64,000 nucleotides of DNA, taken from positions 39,598 through 103,597 of the forward strand of contig CAMLFH010000012.1 of the NCBI GenBank assembly GCA_946479285.1, given 5' to 3'. The translations under genes were made by a program, and so were the position numbers. Below, one piece after another: positions 41,814 through 50,519 of the stretch (position 1 is its first letter; each line of letters starts with the position of its first letter). The stretch comes from an uncultured Flavobacteriales bacterium (lineage in GTDB: Bacteria; Bacteroidota; Bacteroidia; Flavobacteriales; Crocinitomicaceae). Below the pieces are notes generated by a model. That model had not been told where the DNA came from. It saw only the letters and a program-made list of their open reading frames with translations, and searched no databases.

Positions 41814-42161
41814 TTACTTTTCGTTCGCCCAGTAATAATAGAGTTTTCCTTTGGAATACATCGTTGGGAGATCCGGTGAATCATACACCCCTTTAGTATC
41901 AATGTAGACAAATTTACAATGGTCCTTTGCTGCCTTTTTCTTAAGCTCTATGATCTGTTCTTCGCTCAGATCACTAATTTCTTTGATCTGACTCGTTATT
42001 TTAAGCATGGCTTCGCCTGCAAGATCCAGTTTTTTGGAGGTTTTGCGGCTTTCAATGATTCTGATCTCCACTTTTTGCCAATCTTCCCCGGTTTTTGTAT
42101 CCTGGGCGTAGGAAAAGAGAGTGATTTGAAAGAAAATAAATAGGATGATCCATTTTTGCAT
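41814..42161 (-). CDS. Small exported protein of unknown function
   Basis: A 115-residue protein with a signal peptide (1-19, ending FSYAQ). The mature part is helical and Lys/Glu-rich (EDWQKVEIRIIESRKTSKKLDLAGEAMLK in parts; SDLSEEQIIELKKKAAKDHCKFVYID). A single Cys lies at DHCKF. The last 20 residues are Tyr/Trp-rich (YSKGKLYYYWANEK). No family is recognised. It starts close to the divergent aminotransferase promoter. Confidence 0.6.
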   Translation of the reverse strand: MQKWIILFIFFQITLFSYAQDTKTGEDWQKVEIRIIESRKTSKKLDLAGEAMLKITSQIKEISDLSEEQIIELKKKAAKDHCKFVYIDTKGVYDSPDLPTMYSKGKLYYYWANEK

Positions 42162-42250
42162 GCCGGTTTGATTGAATTTCTGCTGATAAGTATACTGCTT
42201 TTTCCGATTGAATTTTAAATAATTGTTTCATTATTGGTAACAATTCTGTA

Positions 42251-42258
42251 TATTTTTG
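42251..42258 (+). promoter_or_regulatory. -7 box (TATTTTTG) of the aminotransferase gene
   Basis: An exact TAnnTTTG match 18 bp before the ATG at 42277. A TTG lies 14 bp upstream of it, shorter than ideal. Confidence 0.55.
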
Positions 42259-42276
42259 CGACACTAATATAAAGTC

Positions 42277-43563
42277 ATGGATACAAAAAACGAACTTTCG
42301 ACTCCTCGTGTTTCTAAGCTTGCAGAGCATATTATTGGTTCTGAGATCATCAAATTAGCTGCGGAAGTCAATGAGAAGATCAAGCAGGGAGAACAAGTTT
42401 ACAATTTAACGATCGGGGATTTTAATCCGAAAGTTTTTCCTATTCCGGGTGAATTAAAGCAGTTGATCCAGGAAGCTTATGAAGATGACCAGACGAACTA
42501 TCCCGCTGCAGACGGAATGCTGGAGCTGCGCCAGGCGGTTTCCCAGTTGTTGAGTAAACGTGGCGATTTGGAATATGCAACAGACGAAATAGTAATAACA
42601 GGAGGAGCCCGACCGGCAATCTATGCCATTTTCAAGGCAGTTGTAGATCCGGGGGATGCGGTGATTTTTCCTGTTCCATCCTGGAATAATAATCATTATA
42701 CGTATTTGAACGATGCCCGTCCGATTTTAATTGAGACGAGTCCGGAAAATAATTTCATGCCGCGTGCCGGAGAGATTGCGCCGTTTATTCCGGAAGCAAG
42801 TTTACTGGCTTTATGTTCACCGTTGAATCCAACAGGAACTGTTTTTTCGAAAGAAGATTTGGAGCAGATTTGTGATTTGGTTCTTGCTGAAAATAAAAAG
42901 CGTGCGGTATCAGGTGCAAAACCTTTGTACGTGATGTATGACCAAATTTACTGGCCTTTGACTCACGGATCAATTGAGCATTACAATCCTGTTTCCCTTC
43001 GTCCGGAAATGCGCGACTATACCTTGTTCGTGGATGGGATTTCGAAATCGCTGGCAGCAACCGGAGTTCGCGTAGGGTGGACGATGGGACCGAAGTTCCT
43101 GATCAATAAGATCAAGTCGATTTTAACACACGTTGGTGCCTGGGCCCCAAAAGCAGAACAGGTTGCAACGGCTAAATATTTGAACGAATTAAGCCAGTAC
43201 GATAATTATTTGAATCACATTAAATCTGAAATCAATGCGCGGCTGGTTGGTTTCTATACCGGAATTCAATCTTTGAAAGCTGCAGGGCATAAGGTGGATG
43301 CCATTGCTCCGGAAGCAGCCATTTATTTGACTGTTCAGTTTGCATTGCATGGTCTTAGAACAGCATCCGGAGATATGCTGGAAACTACCCAGGATGTGAC
43401 GAAATACATACTCGATGAAGCGAAAGTTGCTATCGTACCTTTTTATGCTTTTGGTTCTTCGGACGATTCCAATTGGTACCGGCTTTCTGTAGGAACCTGT
43501 AGGCTGGAAGATGTAGACGGGGTTATTTCGAATTTGAAAGCAGCATTGGAGAAATTGAGTTAA
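42277..43563 (+). CDS. Class I/II pyridoxal-phosphate-dependent aminotransferase
   Basis: A 428-residue fold-type I aminotransferase: NLTIGDFNPKVFPIP, TNYPAADGMLELRQAV, ITGGARPAIYAIFKAVVDPGD, CSPLNPTGTVF (Asn binding the cofactor), YDQIYWPL (Asp), and the Schiff-base Lys in VDGISKSLAATGVRVGW. The C-terminus has WYRLSVGTCRLEDVD, containing the substrate-carboxylate Arg. It resembles aspartate/aromatic aminotransferases of Bacteroidota. The exact amino donor cannot be told from sequence alone. It is monocistronic and ends at a hairpin terminator. Confidence 0.9.
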   Translation: MDTKNELSTPRVSKLAEHIIGSEIIKLAAEVNEKIKQGEQVYNLTIGDFNPKVFPIPGELKQLIQEAYEDDQTNYPAADGMLELRQAVSQLLSKRGDLEYATDEIVITGGARPAIYAIFKAVVDPGDAVIFPVPSWNNNHYTYLNDARPILIETSPENNFMPRAGEIAPFIPEASLLALCSPLNPTGTVFSKEDLEQICDLVLAENKKRAVSGAKPLYVMYDQIYWPLTHGSIEHYNPVSLRPEMRDYTLFVDGISKSLAATGVRVGWTMGPKFLINKIKSILTHVGAWAPKAEQVATAKYLNELSQYDNYLNHIKSEINARLVGFYTGIQSLKAAGHKVDAIAPEAAIYLTVQFALHGLRTASGDMLETTQDVTKYILDEAKVAIVPFYAFGSSDDSNWYRLSVGTCRLEDVDGVISNLKAALEKLS

Positions 43564-43586
43564 TTAAAAACAACATACATGCAAAG

Positions 43587-43614
43587 AGCACGGTCGGTTC
43601 GATTGTGCTTTTTT
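43587..43614 (+). terminator. Terminator after the aminotransferase
   Basis: AGCACGGTC (43587-43595) pairs with GATTGTGCT (43601-43609), including two G-U pairs, and is followed by T residues. Confidence 0.8.
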
Positions 43615-43773
43615 GTTTTCCGGTAGTGATATTTTACAAGTGTTTTGATGGTTTTGTGAAATAACCATCAGAATTCTGATTCCAAAAGATATTCACAGGA
43701 GGATTTTGAAGCAATTTTTTCACTAAATTTCCCTCGCAGAACTAAAAACTATACTCAAAATTAAACTACGCTT

Positions 43774-46632
43774 ATGAGAAAACTCCTCTTTTCTATAGCT
43801 GTGCTATGCGGATTCACGTCCTATTCGCAGCTTACGCAACCAAAACCTCAGCAGCTTTCTTCGTCCACTCCGCACGAAGCTGAGAAATGCAGCCAGCATC
43901 ACAAAATGCAGCAAATGCAGATGAATGATCCGGCACGTTATGCTTCAATTTTTAAAGATCCCTTGCCAAGTCAAGGATCAAAATACAAACCGAATGCAGG
44001 CACGGAGAAATTAACAGGTCTTATTTATACCATTCCGGTTGTTTTCCACATTATCCATAACAATGGTTCGGAAAATATCACGGATGCCCAGGTACAGGAT
44101 GCCTTAAATGTTCTGAACCGCGATTACCGAAAGTTGAATGCCGATACAAGTGATATTGTAACTGCGTTTCAAGGTGATGCTGCAGATGTGGAAATACGAT
44201 TTGTTTTTGCTACCGTAGCTCCAAACGGTGCATGCTTTTCAGGAATTACAAGAACCGTCAGCGCACTTACTAATGATGGTTCTGACGGACAACTCCAGGT
44301 AAATGCCGTTGTAGCGGGTAACAATGTTTACCAGGGAGTCTGGCCTCATAACCGTTACTTAAATATCTACATCGCAAATGATATTGGTGGTGCAGCCGGT
44401 TATACCTTTAATCCCAACGGAGGTTCTACTGCGAATGCAACAAATATGTATTTCAACGGGGTTTTCGCTTTGCACGATTATACAGGATCAATCGGAACAT
44501 CGAGCGTTAATAATAGTAGAACACTTACGCATGAAGTTGGTCACTGGTTAAACCTATCTCATGTTTGGGGAGCAAATAATAACCCGGGTTCAGCAGGTTG
44601 TGCCGGTACAGATAACGTAAACGATACACCGGCAACTCAAGGATCAACTTCTTGTGATTATACTCAAAACTCGTGTACATCAGACAATGCATTCTGGGGA
44701 TTCAACCAGATTGACCAGGTTCAGAATTACATGGACTATTCCTATTGTTCAGTCATGTTTACACAAGGGCAGGTTGACAGAATGCGAGCAGCAATCATCA
44801 GCTCAACAGGTGGAAGAAGCAATATCTGGACAACTGCCAATCTGAATTTAGTCGGTGGCGGTGCCGGGACTTCGCTTTGTGCAATAGATTTCAGCGCAAA
44901 CCAAACCATCATGTGTGCAGGTACAACAGTGACTTACACCCCAAATTCAACTTCGGGGATTTCTGCTTATTCCTGGTCTTTTCCGGGCGGAACACCTGCA
45001 ACTTCTACAGCTGTGAACCCAACAGTTACTTATCCAACTGCCGGAACATACAATGCAAGTTTAACGGTTACGGCAAGTTCAAACGGTACAACCTATCCGA
45101 AAACAAAAACAAATTATATTACTGTTAATACCAATACAACAGTTAGTTTACCCATTTCAGAAGGTTTTGTTTCTGCTACATTCCCGCCAACTGGCTGGAC
45201 GATTGTAAACATTGGAGCTGCAGGTACCTGGACACGATCCGCTTCTGTAGGACGAGCACCAACTGCAGGTAACTCATTGAGATTTGACAATTTCAATATT
45301 CAAACAGGTAATGATGAAATTCGTTTGCCGAAAGCAGATATTGCGGCATATTCAAGCGCATCCTTAGTGTTTGATGTTGCTTATGCACCTTATGATGCTA
45401 CTAATTTCGACGGGTTAGAAGTATTGGTTTCAACAAATTGCGGTGGAACGTTTACATCTGTTTATTCCAAATCGAATACCACTTTGGCTACTGCATCTGC
45501 AACCCAGAATGCTTTTGTTCCTACAGCTGCGCAGTGGAGATCTGAAACTGTGGACTTGACTCCATACGTTGGAAACAGCTCTGTTTGGATTGCATTCCGT
45601 AACCTATCCGGTTTTGGAAATAATATTTACGTCGATAACATCAATGTAACAGGAATCAGTGGTGCTCCAGTAGCGCCGGTTGCTTCGTTTACTTCTACAG
45701 GTCAAACTGTTTGTGCGGGTCAATCGGTTACTTATACGAGTACTTCTACCAACAATCCAACTTCATACAGCTGGTCATTCCCGGGTGGAACTCCTTCCAC
45801 ATCGACTACTGTAAGTCAGGTTGTGACTTATGCGGCGGCGGGAACATACAATGTTTCATTGACTGCAACGAATTTGGGTGGATCAAATGCATCCAATCAA
45901 ACAGGATATGTTACAGTAAATGCTTCTCCAGCTGCGCCAACAATTAATGCTGGTGGTACAACAACATTTTGCCAGGGAGGTTCTGTAACATTGACTTCTT
46001 CCGCTGGATCAGGAACTACCTGGTCAAACACTGCAAACGGATCTTCCATTACTGTAACGACTTCAGGAACCTATACGGCAACACAAACCGTTGCTTCCTG
46101 TCCTTCACCTGTATCGAATAGTATCTCGGTAACTGTAAACGCAAATCCAAATGTGAGTTTCGCATCAGTTCCGATGTTGTGTTCATCTGACGGGCCTTAT
46201 ACTTTGACTCAGGGAAGTCCGGCAGGTGGAACTTATTCGGGGACAGGTGTTACAGGAAACCAGTTCAATCCGGCAACTGTTGGAGTTAGTTCAACACCGG
46301 TAACTTACAGTTATACGAATATCTTTAGCTGTACGGCAACTGCCCAGACTACGGTTGTAGTTGACGGTTGTGCATCGATTGGTGAAAATGAATTGAATTT
46401 CATCCAGCTTTACCCGAATCCGTCTACCGGATCGTTTACGATTTCTTCGGGAGAAGTGAATATGAACTCGGTAAAAGTATTTAATGCAGTAGGTCAGCTT
46501 GTTTATGAAGTAAATGATTTACAGTCTTCGAAACAAGGGATTGATTTAAGAAACATGGCAAAAGGTGTTTATACAGTTCGTGTAATAACGGAAGTAGGAA
46601 CACAACATATTCCAGTGGTATTGGAGAAATAA
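43774..46632 (+). CDS. Secreted M43 (pappalysin-type) metalloprotease with PKD/Ig modules and T9SS signal
   Basis: A 952-residue protein: signal peptide 1-19, prodomain with a Cys/His-rich AEKCSQHHKMQQMQ segment, M43 catalytic domain about 85-350 with zinc motif HEVGHWLNLSHVWG (His253, Glu254, His257, His263) and Met-turn YMDYSYCSVMF. A PKD domain follows (YSWSFPGGTPATST), then a choice-of-anchor J-like region (about 455-630), a second PKD, Ig-like modules including GSPAGGTYSGTGV, and a T9SS sorting domain (IQLYPNPSTGSF ... KGVYTVRVI). A secreted, probably calcium-stabilised protease acting on extracellular proteins. The last Ig module is shared with the 10901 protein. Confidence 0.92.
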   Translation: MRKLLFSIAVLCGFTSYSQLTQPKPQQLSSSTPHEAEKCSQHHKMQQMQMNDPARYASIFKDPLPSQGSKYKPNAGTEKLTGLIYTIPVVFHIIHNNGSENITDAQVQDALNVLNRDYRKLNADTSDIVTAFQGDAADVEIRFVFATVAPNGACFSGITRTVSALTNDGSDGQLQVNAVVAGNNVYQGVWPHNRYLNIYIANDIGGAAGYTFNPNGGSTANATNMYFNGVFALHDYTGSIGTSSVNNSRTLTHEVGHWLNLSHVWGANNNPGSAGCAGTDNVNDTPATQGSTSCDYTQNSCTSDNAFWGFNQIDQVQNYMDYSYCSVMFTQGQVDRMRAAIISSTGGRSNIWTTANLNLVGGGAGTSLCAIDFSANQTIMCAGTTVTYTPNSTSGISAYSWSFPGGTPATSTAVNPTVTYPTAGTYNASLTVTASSNGTTYPKTKTNYITVNTNTTVSLPISEGFVSATFPPTGWTIVNIGAAGTWTRSASVGRAPTAGNSLRFDNFNIQTGNDEIRLPKADIAAYSSASLVFDVAYAPYDATNFDGLEVLVSTNCGGTFTSVYSKSNTTLATASATQNAFVPTAAQWRSETVDLTPYVGNSSVWIAFRNLSGFGNNIYVDNINVTGISGAPVAPVASFTSTGQTVCAGQSVTYTSTSTNNPTSYSWSFPGGTPSTSTTVSQVVTYAAAGTYNVSLTATNLGGSNASNQTGYVTVNASPAAPTINAGGTTTFCQGGSVTLTSSAGSGTTWSNTANGSSITVTTSGTYTATQTVASCPSPVSNSISVTVNANPNVSFASVPMLCSSDGPYTLTQGSPAGGTYSGTGVTGNQFNPATVGVSSTPVTYSYTNIFSCTATAQTTVVVDGCASIGENELNFIQLYPNPSTGSFTISSGEVNMNSVKVFNAVGQLVYEVNDLQSSKQGIDLRNMAKGVYTVRVITEVGTQHIPVVLEK

Positions 46633-46654
46633 CAGGACTCACTAAACCTGTTCT

Positions 46655-46689
46655 AAAAGGCTGTTACATCGCGTAACGGCCTTTTTTTT
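46655..46689 (+). terminator. Terminator after the M43 protease
   Basis: AAAAGGCTGTTAC (46655-46667) pairs with GTAACGGCCTTTT (46673-46685) with one wobble, followed by T residues. Confidence 0.9.
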
Positions 46690-46700
46690 GATATCATGTT

Positions 46701-46716
46701 TTCGTTATATAACGAA
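46701..46716. promoter_or_regulatory. Perfect 16-bp palindrome, candidate operator
   Basis: TTCGTTAT|ATAACGAA is an exact palindrome in the spacer upstream of the 46880 gene. It has no T-tract and no GC stem, so it is more operator-like than terminator-like. Confidence 0.4.
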
Positions 46717-46747
46717 GAAATATAATTACAAGTTAATTTTCACACAA

Positions 46748-46762
46748 AATCGCAATGCGATT
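46748..46762. promoter_or_regulatory. 15-bp palindrome (7+1+7), candidate operator
   Basis: AATCGCA-A-TGCGATT is an exact inverted repeat 118 bp upstream of the 46880 start. The half-site word AATCGCAA recurs nearby as AAATCGCAAC. Function unknown. Confidence 0.4.
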
Positions 46763-46879
46763 GTTTTATCCTGAAATGTTGTACGGAAAATCGCAACAGT
46801 AAAAAGCAAGGCGCAAAATTCCGTTTTCTAATCTTATGCATACCTAGCAAATTTGTCTCGAAACTTAAAATTCGAAACC

Positions 46880-47992
46880 ATGAAAAAATTAGTTCTAATG
46901 TGTCTGGGTTTATATGCCTATAAATCGTTCGCACAAACCCCGCAGTTGCCATCCATGGTAATAGCAGGAATAGAAGTAAGGAATATCGCCTCTAATGAAG
47001 ACATTCTTCGCTCGGTCATCTATAAAAGTTTGGTTAATTCTAAAAAGTACGTTGTAAACGACCGATATGATGTAGCTGAGAAATTGGGCGACAATAAAAT
47101 GAAGGAATGTATGGGGAAAGACTGCCTTGGAAAAGTAGGGGCCCAGTTGGCTGCCGATTTTGCTATGAGCGCGAGTTACGAAGGATTAGGGGACCGCATT
47201 TTGATCTCGATGAAAATAGTCAATGTGAAAACAGGTGAAATTGAGCGGAATGAAATTGAGCAATTTGAAAATCAGCCGCGAGAGTTAAACCGCATGACGG
47301 ATATCATGATCTATAAATTATTGAAGATGGACGTGGATCTTTCCGTTTACAAAGCCTTGTTTTTTAAAGACGGCCCAACAGCCAGCACCGGATTGGGGAA
47401 AATGAATAATTCAGGTCCGCGGATTGGTTTTGCAGTTGCAACCGGTGATAATGGAGCATTTTTCACCCGGAACGAGCGCGAAGGTGGAGTTGGAACGGTG
47501 CCACTTCTGTTCAATATTGGCTACCAGTTGGAAGTTCAATATGCCGGGAGTGAAAAGTTTAGCGGATTGTTTGAGTTTTTGGGAAATGTTGCAGGAATGG
47601 AACATGGTACTCCAATTCCTTCATTGGCTATTATGCATGGTGTCCGTTTTGGTAAAGGTGCGTGGGAGATTGCAATGGGGCCGTCGTTTACAATGAAGCG
47701 TTTGGTTTCGGGAACTACCGACTATGACGGAAGCTTCCGTACTTACCAGGAATTGTATGCTCTGGGAGCAGGTGATGCAGCAACTACCATGTCTTACTTC
47801 AAACGGCCGGATACACGTGGAGCGACTTATTTCTCGACCAACTTCATTTTTGCTTTTGGAAAAACCTTCCGTCCGGGTGCTTTGAATGTTCCTCTGAATC
47901 TCTATGCCAGTATGAATAAATATGGAACCACTTATGGGATTTCACTTGGAATCAACATAACCAGATCTCGTAAATACACCTACACCAAATAA
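46880..47992 (+). CDS. Exported protein with TolB/CsgG-like N-terminal domain and C-terminal barrel-like region
   Basis: A 370-residue protein. The start is the ATG at 46880 (MKKLVLMCLGLYAYKSFAQ, signal peptide 1-19); an upstream in-frame start at 46853 is rejected. Residues about 25-160 resemble the TolB-N/CsgG-like fold that reports on outer-membrane lipoproteins (VIAGIEVRNIASNEDILRSVIYKSLVNSKKY, DFAMSASYEGLGDRILISMKIVNVKTGEIE, described in parts). Residues about 175-370 are Gly/aromatic strands (GPRIGFAVATGDNG, VPLLFNIGYQLEVQY, YGTTYGISLGINI), likely an outer-membrane barrel or surface sheet. The combination is typical of uncharacterised Bacteroidota proteins. Confidence 0.75.
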   Translation: MKKLVLMCLGLYAYKSFAQTPQLPSMVIAGIEVRNIASNEDILRSVIYKSLVNSKKYVVNDRYDVAEKLGDNKMKECMGKDCLGKVGAQLAADFAMSASYEGLGDRILISMKIVNVKTGEIERNEIEQFENQPRELNRMTDIMIYKLLKMDVDLSVYKALFFKDGPTASTGLGKMNNSGPRIGFAVATGDNGAFFTRNEREGGVGTVPLLFNIGYQLEVQYAGSEKFSGLFEFLGNVAGMEHGTPIPSLAIMHGVRFGKGAWEIAMGPSFTMKRLVSGTTDYDGSFRTYQELYALGAGDAATTMSYFKRPDTRGATYFSTNFIFAFGKTFRPGALNVPLNLYASMNKYGTTYGISLGINITRSRKYTYTK

Positions 47993-47996
47993 ATCA

Positions 47997-48061
47997 GCCT
48001 TCGCCGATCGCGTGTCGCCAATAGCTTTAGCGATGGCACAAGCTTTAGCGGAGGAGCATGG
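47997..48061. repeat. Dispersed repeat, copy 2 (32-bp core identical to 20931-20962)
   Basis: Positions 48013-48044 are identical to 20931-20962, with flanking similarity (GATCGCGTG before, GGAGGAGCATGG after). It immediately follows the stop of the 46880 gene and precedes a CCCCGG hairpin, between convergent genes. Confidence 0.8.
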
Positions 48062-48078
48062 AGAGATGAAGGGAGGGA

Positions 48079-48113
48079 AATCCCCGGTTACCGTACATAC
48101 GGGACCGGGGATT
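48079..48113. terminator. Bidirectional hairpin with CCCCGG arms (copy 2)
   Basis: Arms 48079-48095 and 48098-48113 pair almost fully (AATCCCCGG ... CCGGGGATT) with a 2-nt loop. Apart from a few bases near the loop it is the same as 36663-36697. It lies 13 bp before the convergent creD stop. Confidence 0.88.
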
Positions 48114-48126
48114 TTGTTTGTGTAAC

Positions 48127-49410
48127 TCAAACTTTCAATCTTCGGGTAAAGCTCATAATCGCAGCAAGGACTACGAACAATCCCAAACTTCCCATAATTA
48201 ATGCATAGGTTTCCAGGTTTACGATTACATAAAGGAAACTATATAGAATTGAAATGGCAGTTAGAACGGTGATTGCAAACTTCAAAGATCGAAGCACGGA
48301 ATAAGCATACCAGCTTAGTAAAGTAATAATTCCGATTCCCGCAGCTAAATAAGAACGTGCAAAACCGAATTGCTCGGAGAAGGAGAGCAGGATAAGGTAA
48401 AATAAGATCAGGGAAAGACCAATCATCAGGTAGTGTATGGGATGGATGAGCATTTTTCCGATTAATTCGATGAGGTAGAATACTGTAAAAGTTAAAAGGA
48501 TGACCAGGATGGCATATTTCACGGTGCGTTCGTTCAGTTGATAATGATCAATTGCTTCCAGGAAATCTACCGACGCTTCAGCCGTTTTTCCATAGTGATC
48601 GGAATGCTGTATTCCTGCCTTGGTATTTTGAGCAATGTTCATCATCCTCCAGGAACTTGTGAAGCCTTTTTTGACTTCAAAGGAATCCGGATTTGGGAGA
48701 GAAGTACCGGAAAAGGATGGATTGTTCCAGTCTGAAATCATGTTGTACACGCTTTTTTTGGCAAAACCATGCAGGATGATTTTCCCGGATCCATTTACGG
48801 TGTAAGTGGTATTGACATTGATTTGGGTGGTTGATTTGTCAATAGTGAATGGAGCAGTTGCATAAAATAACTTTTGAGTACTGTTTTCAGCCAGGATTTG
48901 CTGTTCAATTTCCAATCCTAATCCGTTTACTTCTATTTTTTCCATGTCTGAGATTCTTGTTTCGGCAAGAGCAAGAAGACCGATTTGTGCTTTTGAAAGA
49001 TCCAGGTCCGGATTGTTCAGGTTGGGAATAAACCCTGCTGAAGTATGATTTCGGGACTGAAACACCGGGAAATGATAAATACCACGCTTCTTGGTGCTTG
49101 TCTTTACGTTGAGTGTTGTTTTTTCGTTTTCAGGAAAGAAGAACAGGTACTTTTTGTTTTTACTGTTTTTGAACGGAATTCTTAAAACCAGGCCTTTGTA
49201 GGTGAAATTACCTCCCCATTCCGAACGGATTTCATTTTTGATATCCGAGGCTCTGTTTTGCCGCTCATGAATCAGTGAAGTGACGCTGATCATTGGTATG
49301 AGCAAAACGATGGTTAAACCGGCGATGAGGGTTAATCGCCCGATCGATGAGTTCAGGAATTTTAAGAACTCACTCGTTTCCCTGTTTTCTGATTCTTGAT
49401 TGTTTTTCAT
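48127..49410 (-). CDS. creD: CreD-family inner-membrane protein
   Basis: A 427-residue protein with one N-terminal transmembrane helix (SIGRLTLIAGLTIVLLIPMISV), a large extracytoplasmic beta-rich domain (about 50-300, with EIRSEWGGNFTYKGLVLRIPF), and about five or six C-terminal helices (VKYAILVILLTFTVFYLIE onward). This is the CreD layout; CreD is linked to beta-lactam/envelope stress responses. It lies just downstream of a small winged-helix regulator and a membrane protein on the same strand, the usual Bacteroidota context. The regulator may control creD. Confidence 0.88.
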   Translation of the reverse strand: MKNNQESENRETSEFLKFLNSSIGRLTLIAGLTIVLLIPMISVTSLIHERQNRASDIKNEIRSEWGGNFTYKGLVLRIPFKNSKNKKYLFFFPENEKTTLNVKTSTKKRGIYHFPVFQSRNHTSAGFIPNLNNPDLDLSKAQIGLLALAETRISDMEKIEVNGLGLEIEQQILAENSTQKLFYATAPFTIDKSTTQINVNTTYTVNGSGKIILHGFAKKSVYNMISDWNNPSFSGTSLPNPDSFEVKKGFTSSWRMMNIAQNTKAGIQHSDHYGKTAEASVDFLEAIDHYQLNERTVKYAILVILLTFTVFYLIELIGKMLIHPIHYLMIGLSLILFYLILLSFSEQFGFARSYLAAGIGIITLLSWYAYSVLRSLKFAITVLTAISILYSFLYVIVNLETYALIMGSLGLFVVLAAIMSFTRRLKV

Positions 49411-49465
49411 GTTAGAATTGATTTAAAAGAACTTTGAATTTCAAAGTAAATGAATAAAAAAATAG

Positions 49466-49765
49466 TTATTTACTTGTTTTGATTAATTGCTCAAGCGCGG
49501 CCAGATGCTTGGCAAATGTTTGTTTTCCCAATAAAGTTGCTTCATAGGTTGTATTGGGCTTTTTACCAATGAATTGCTTCTTAATGTCGATGTATTCTGA
49601 TTGCTCCAGTGCTTTGATGTGCGAAGCCAGGTTTCCGTCGGTGACTTCCAGCAGCTCTTTCAGTCTGTTAAAGTCTACGGATTCATTCACCATCAGGATA
49701 GACATAATTCCCAGTCTGATCCGATGGTCAAATGTTTTATTGATATCTGAGATGATACTTGTCAT
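49466..49765 (-). CDS. Winged-helix transcriptional regulator
   Basis: A 99-residue MarR/HTH_34-like DNA-binding protein (DHRIRLGIMSILMVNESVDFNRLKELLEVTDGNLASHIKALEQSEYIDIKKQ in parts: a classic winged helix-turn-helix, then a C-terminal helix AKHLAALEQLIK). It overlaps the upstream membrane-protein gene by 4 bp and precedes creD by 55 bp. Its target is likely its own operon including creD. This pairing, a small HTH_34 protein next to a membrane protein and creD, recurs in Bacteroidota. Confidence 0.88.
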   Translation of the reverse strand: MTSIISDINKTFDHRIRLGIMSILMVNESVDFNRLKELLEVTDGNLASHIKALEQSEYIDIKKQFIGKKPNTTYEATLLGKQTFAKHLAALEQLIKTSK

Positions 49766-50373
49766 TGCTTTTTATAATCGTATTTCAGGTACATGTATGC
49801 ACCGTATAAAATATGGCAAACCCCGAAACCGAGCATCCAAAAGTACAAACCATAACCAATATAGAAGCTATTTATTAATCCCAAAATAATGAACATGAAC
49901 CCCAGGTTTCTTAGAGTTTCATAAGAATAACGGCTTGCGCTTACCAATGCAAGACCGTAGAATAGGAGTGTAACAGGGGATACGAGGCCGATAGCGCCTT
50001 TGGTGATTAATATGACTGCGAATAATCCGCCGGTAACTAATGGAACCAGGAAGCTCATGATGAATGATTTTGACACTTGATTCCAGATCACTTCCTGCTT
50101 TTTTCTTGCTTTTCGGATGGAAAAGATGACTCCTGTAATCACTGAAAGGACCATTACTAAAACAGCAGTTGTTGCAATCGTAATGAATTCAGCAGAATCG
50201 AAACGGATGGAAGAAGTCAGTCGTTCTCTCATGGAGTAAACAACTCCTGCTCCAATCAATGCATAAGTCCCGGCAAGAATTCCGGAGATGCCTGATAAGG
50301 ACAAAAACTTAGAGGATTTTTGCATCATGGATTGAATTTCCTGAAGCTGTGCTAAATATTTTTCACTTTCCAT
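49762..50373 (-). CDS. Polytopic membrane protein of the creD operon
   Basis: A 203-residue protein with about five or six transmembrane helices (GISGILAGTYALIGAGVVY, FITIATTAVLVMVLSVITGVIF, SFLVPLVTGGLFAVILITKGA, FMFIILGLINSFYIGYGLYFW, and the final MLGFGVCHILYGAYMYL). A helical N-terminus starts at MESEKYLAQLQEIQSMMQ. No known family name comes to mind. It is the first gene of the operon with the winged-helix regulator (4-bp overlap) and probably acts with it and creD. It might be the signal sensor for the regulator; that is inference. Confidence 0.78.
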   Translation of the reverse strand: MESEKYLAQLQEIQSMMQKSSKFLSLSGISGILAGTYALIGAGVVYSMRERLTSSIRFDSAEFITIATTAVLVMVLSVITGVIFSIRKARKKQEVIWNQVSKSFIMSFLVPLVTGGLFAVILITKGAIGLVSPVTLLFYGLALVSASRYSYETLRNLGFMFIILGLINSFYIGYGLYFWMLGFGVCHILYGAYMYLKYDYKKQ

Positions 50374-50519
50374 AAAAGAACTTTGAAATCCAAAGTAAAA
50401 TAAAATAAATGAATTGGAGAAATAATTTTGTGATTTTTTTTGAACTTCGATACCGCTTTGTTAGAAGTGATAAATCAAAGGCCTATCACCCGAAAGTCAA
50501 AAATGCTGCAGCAGGAGTT

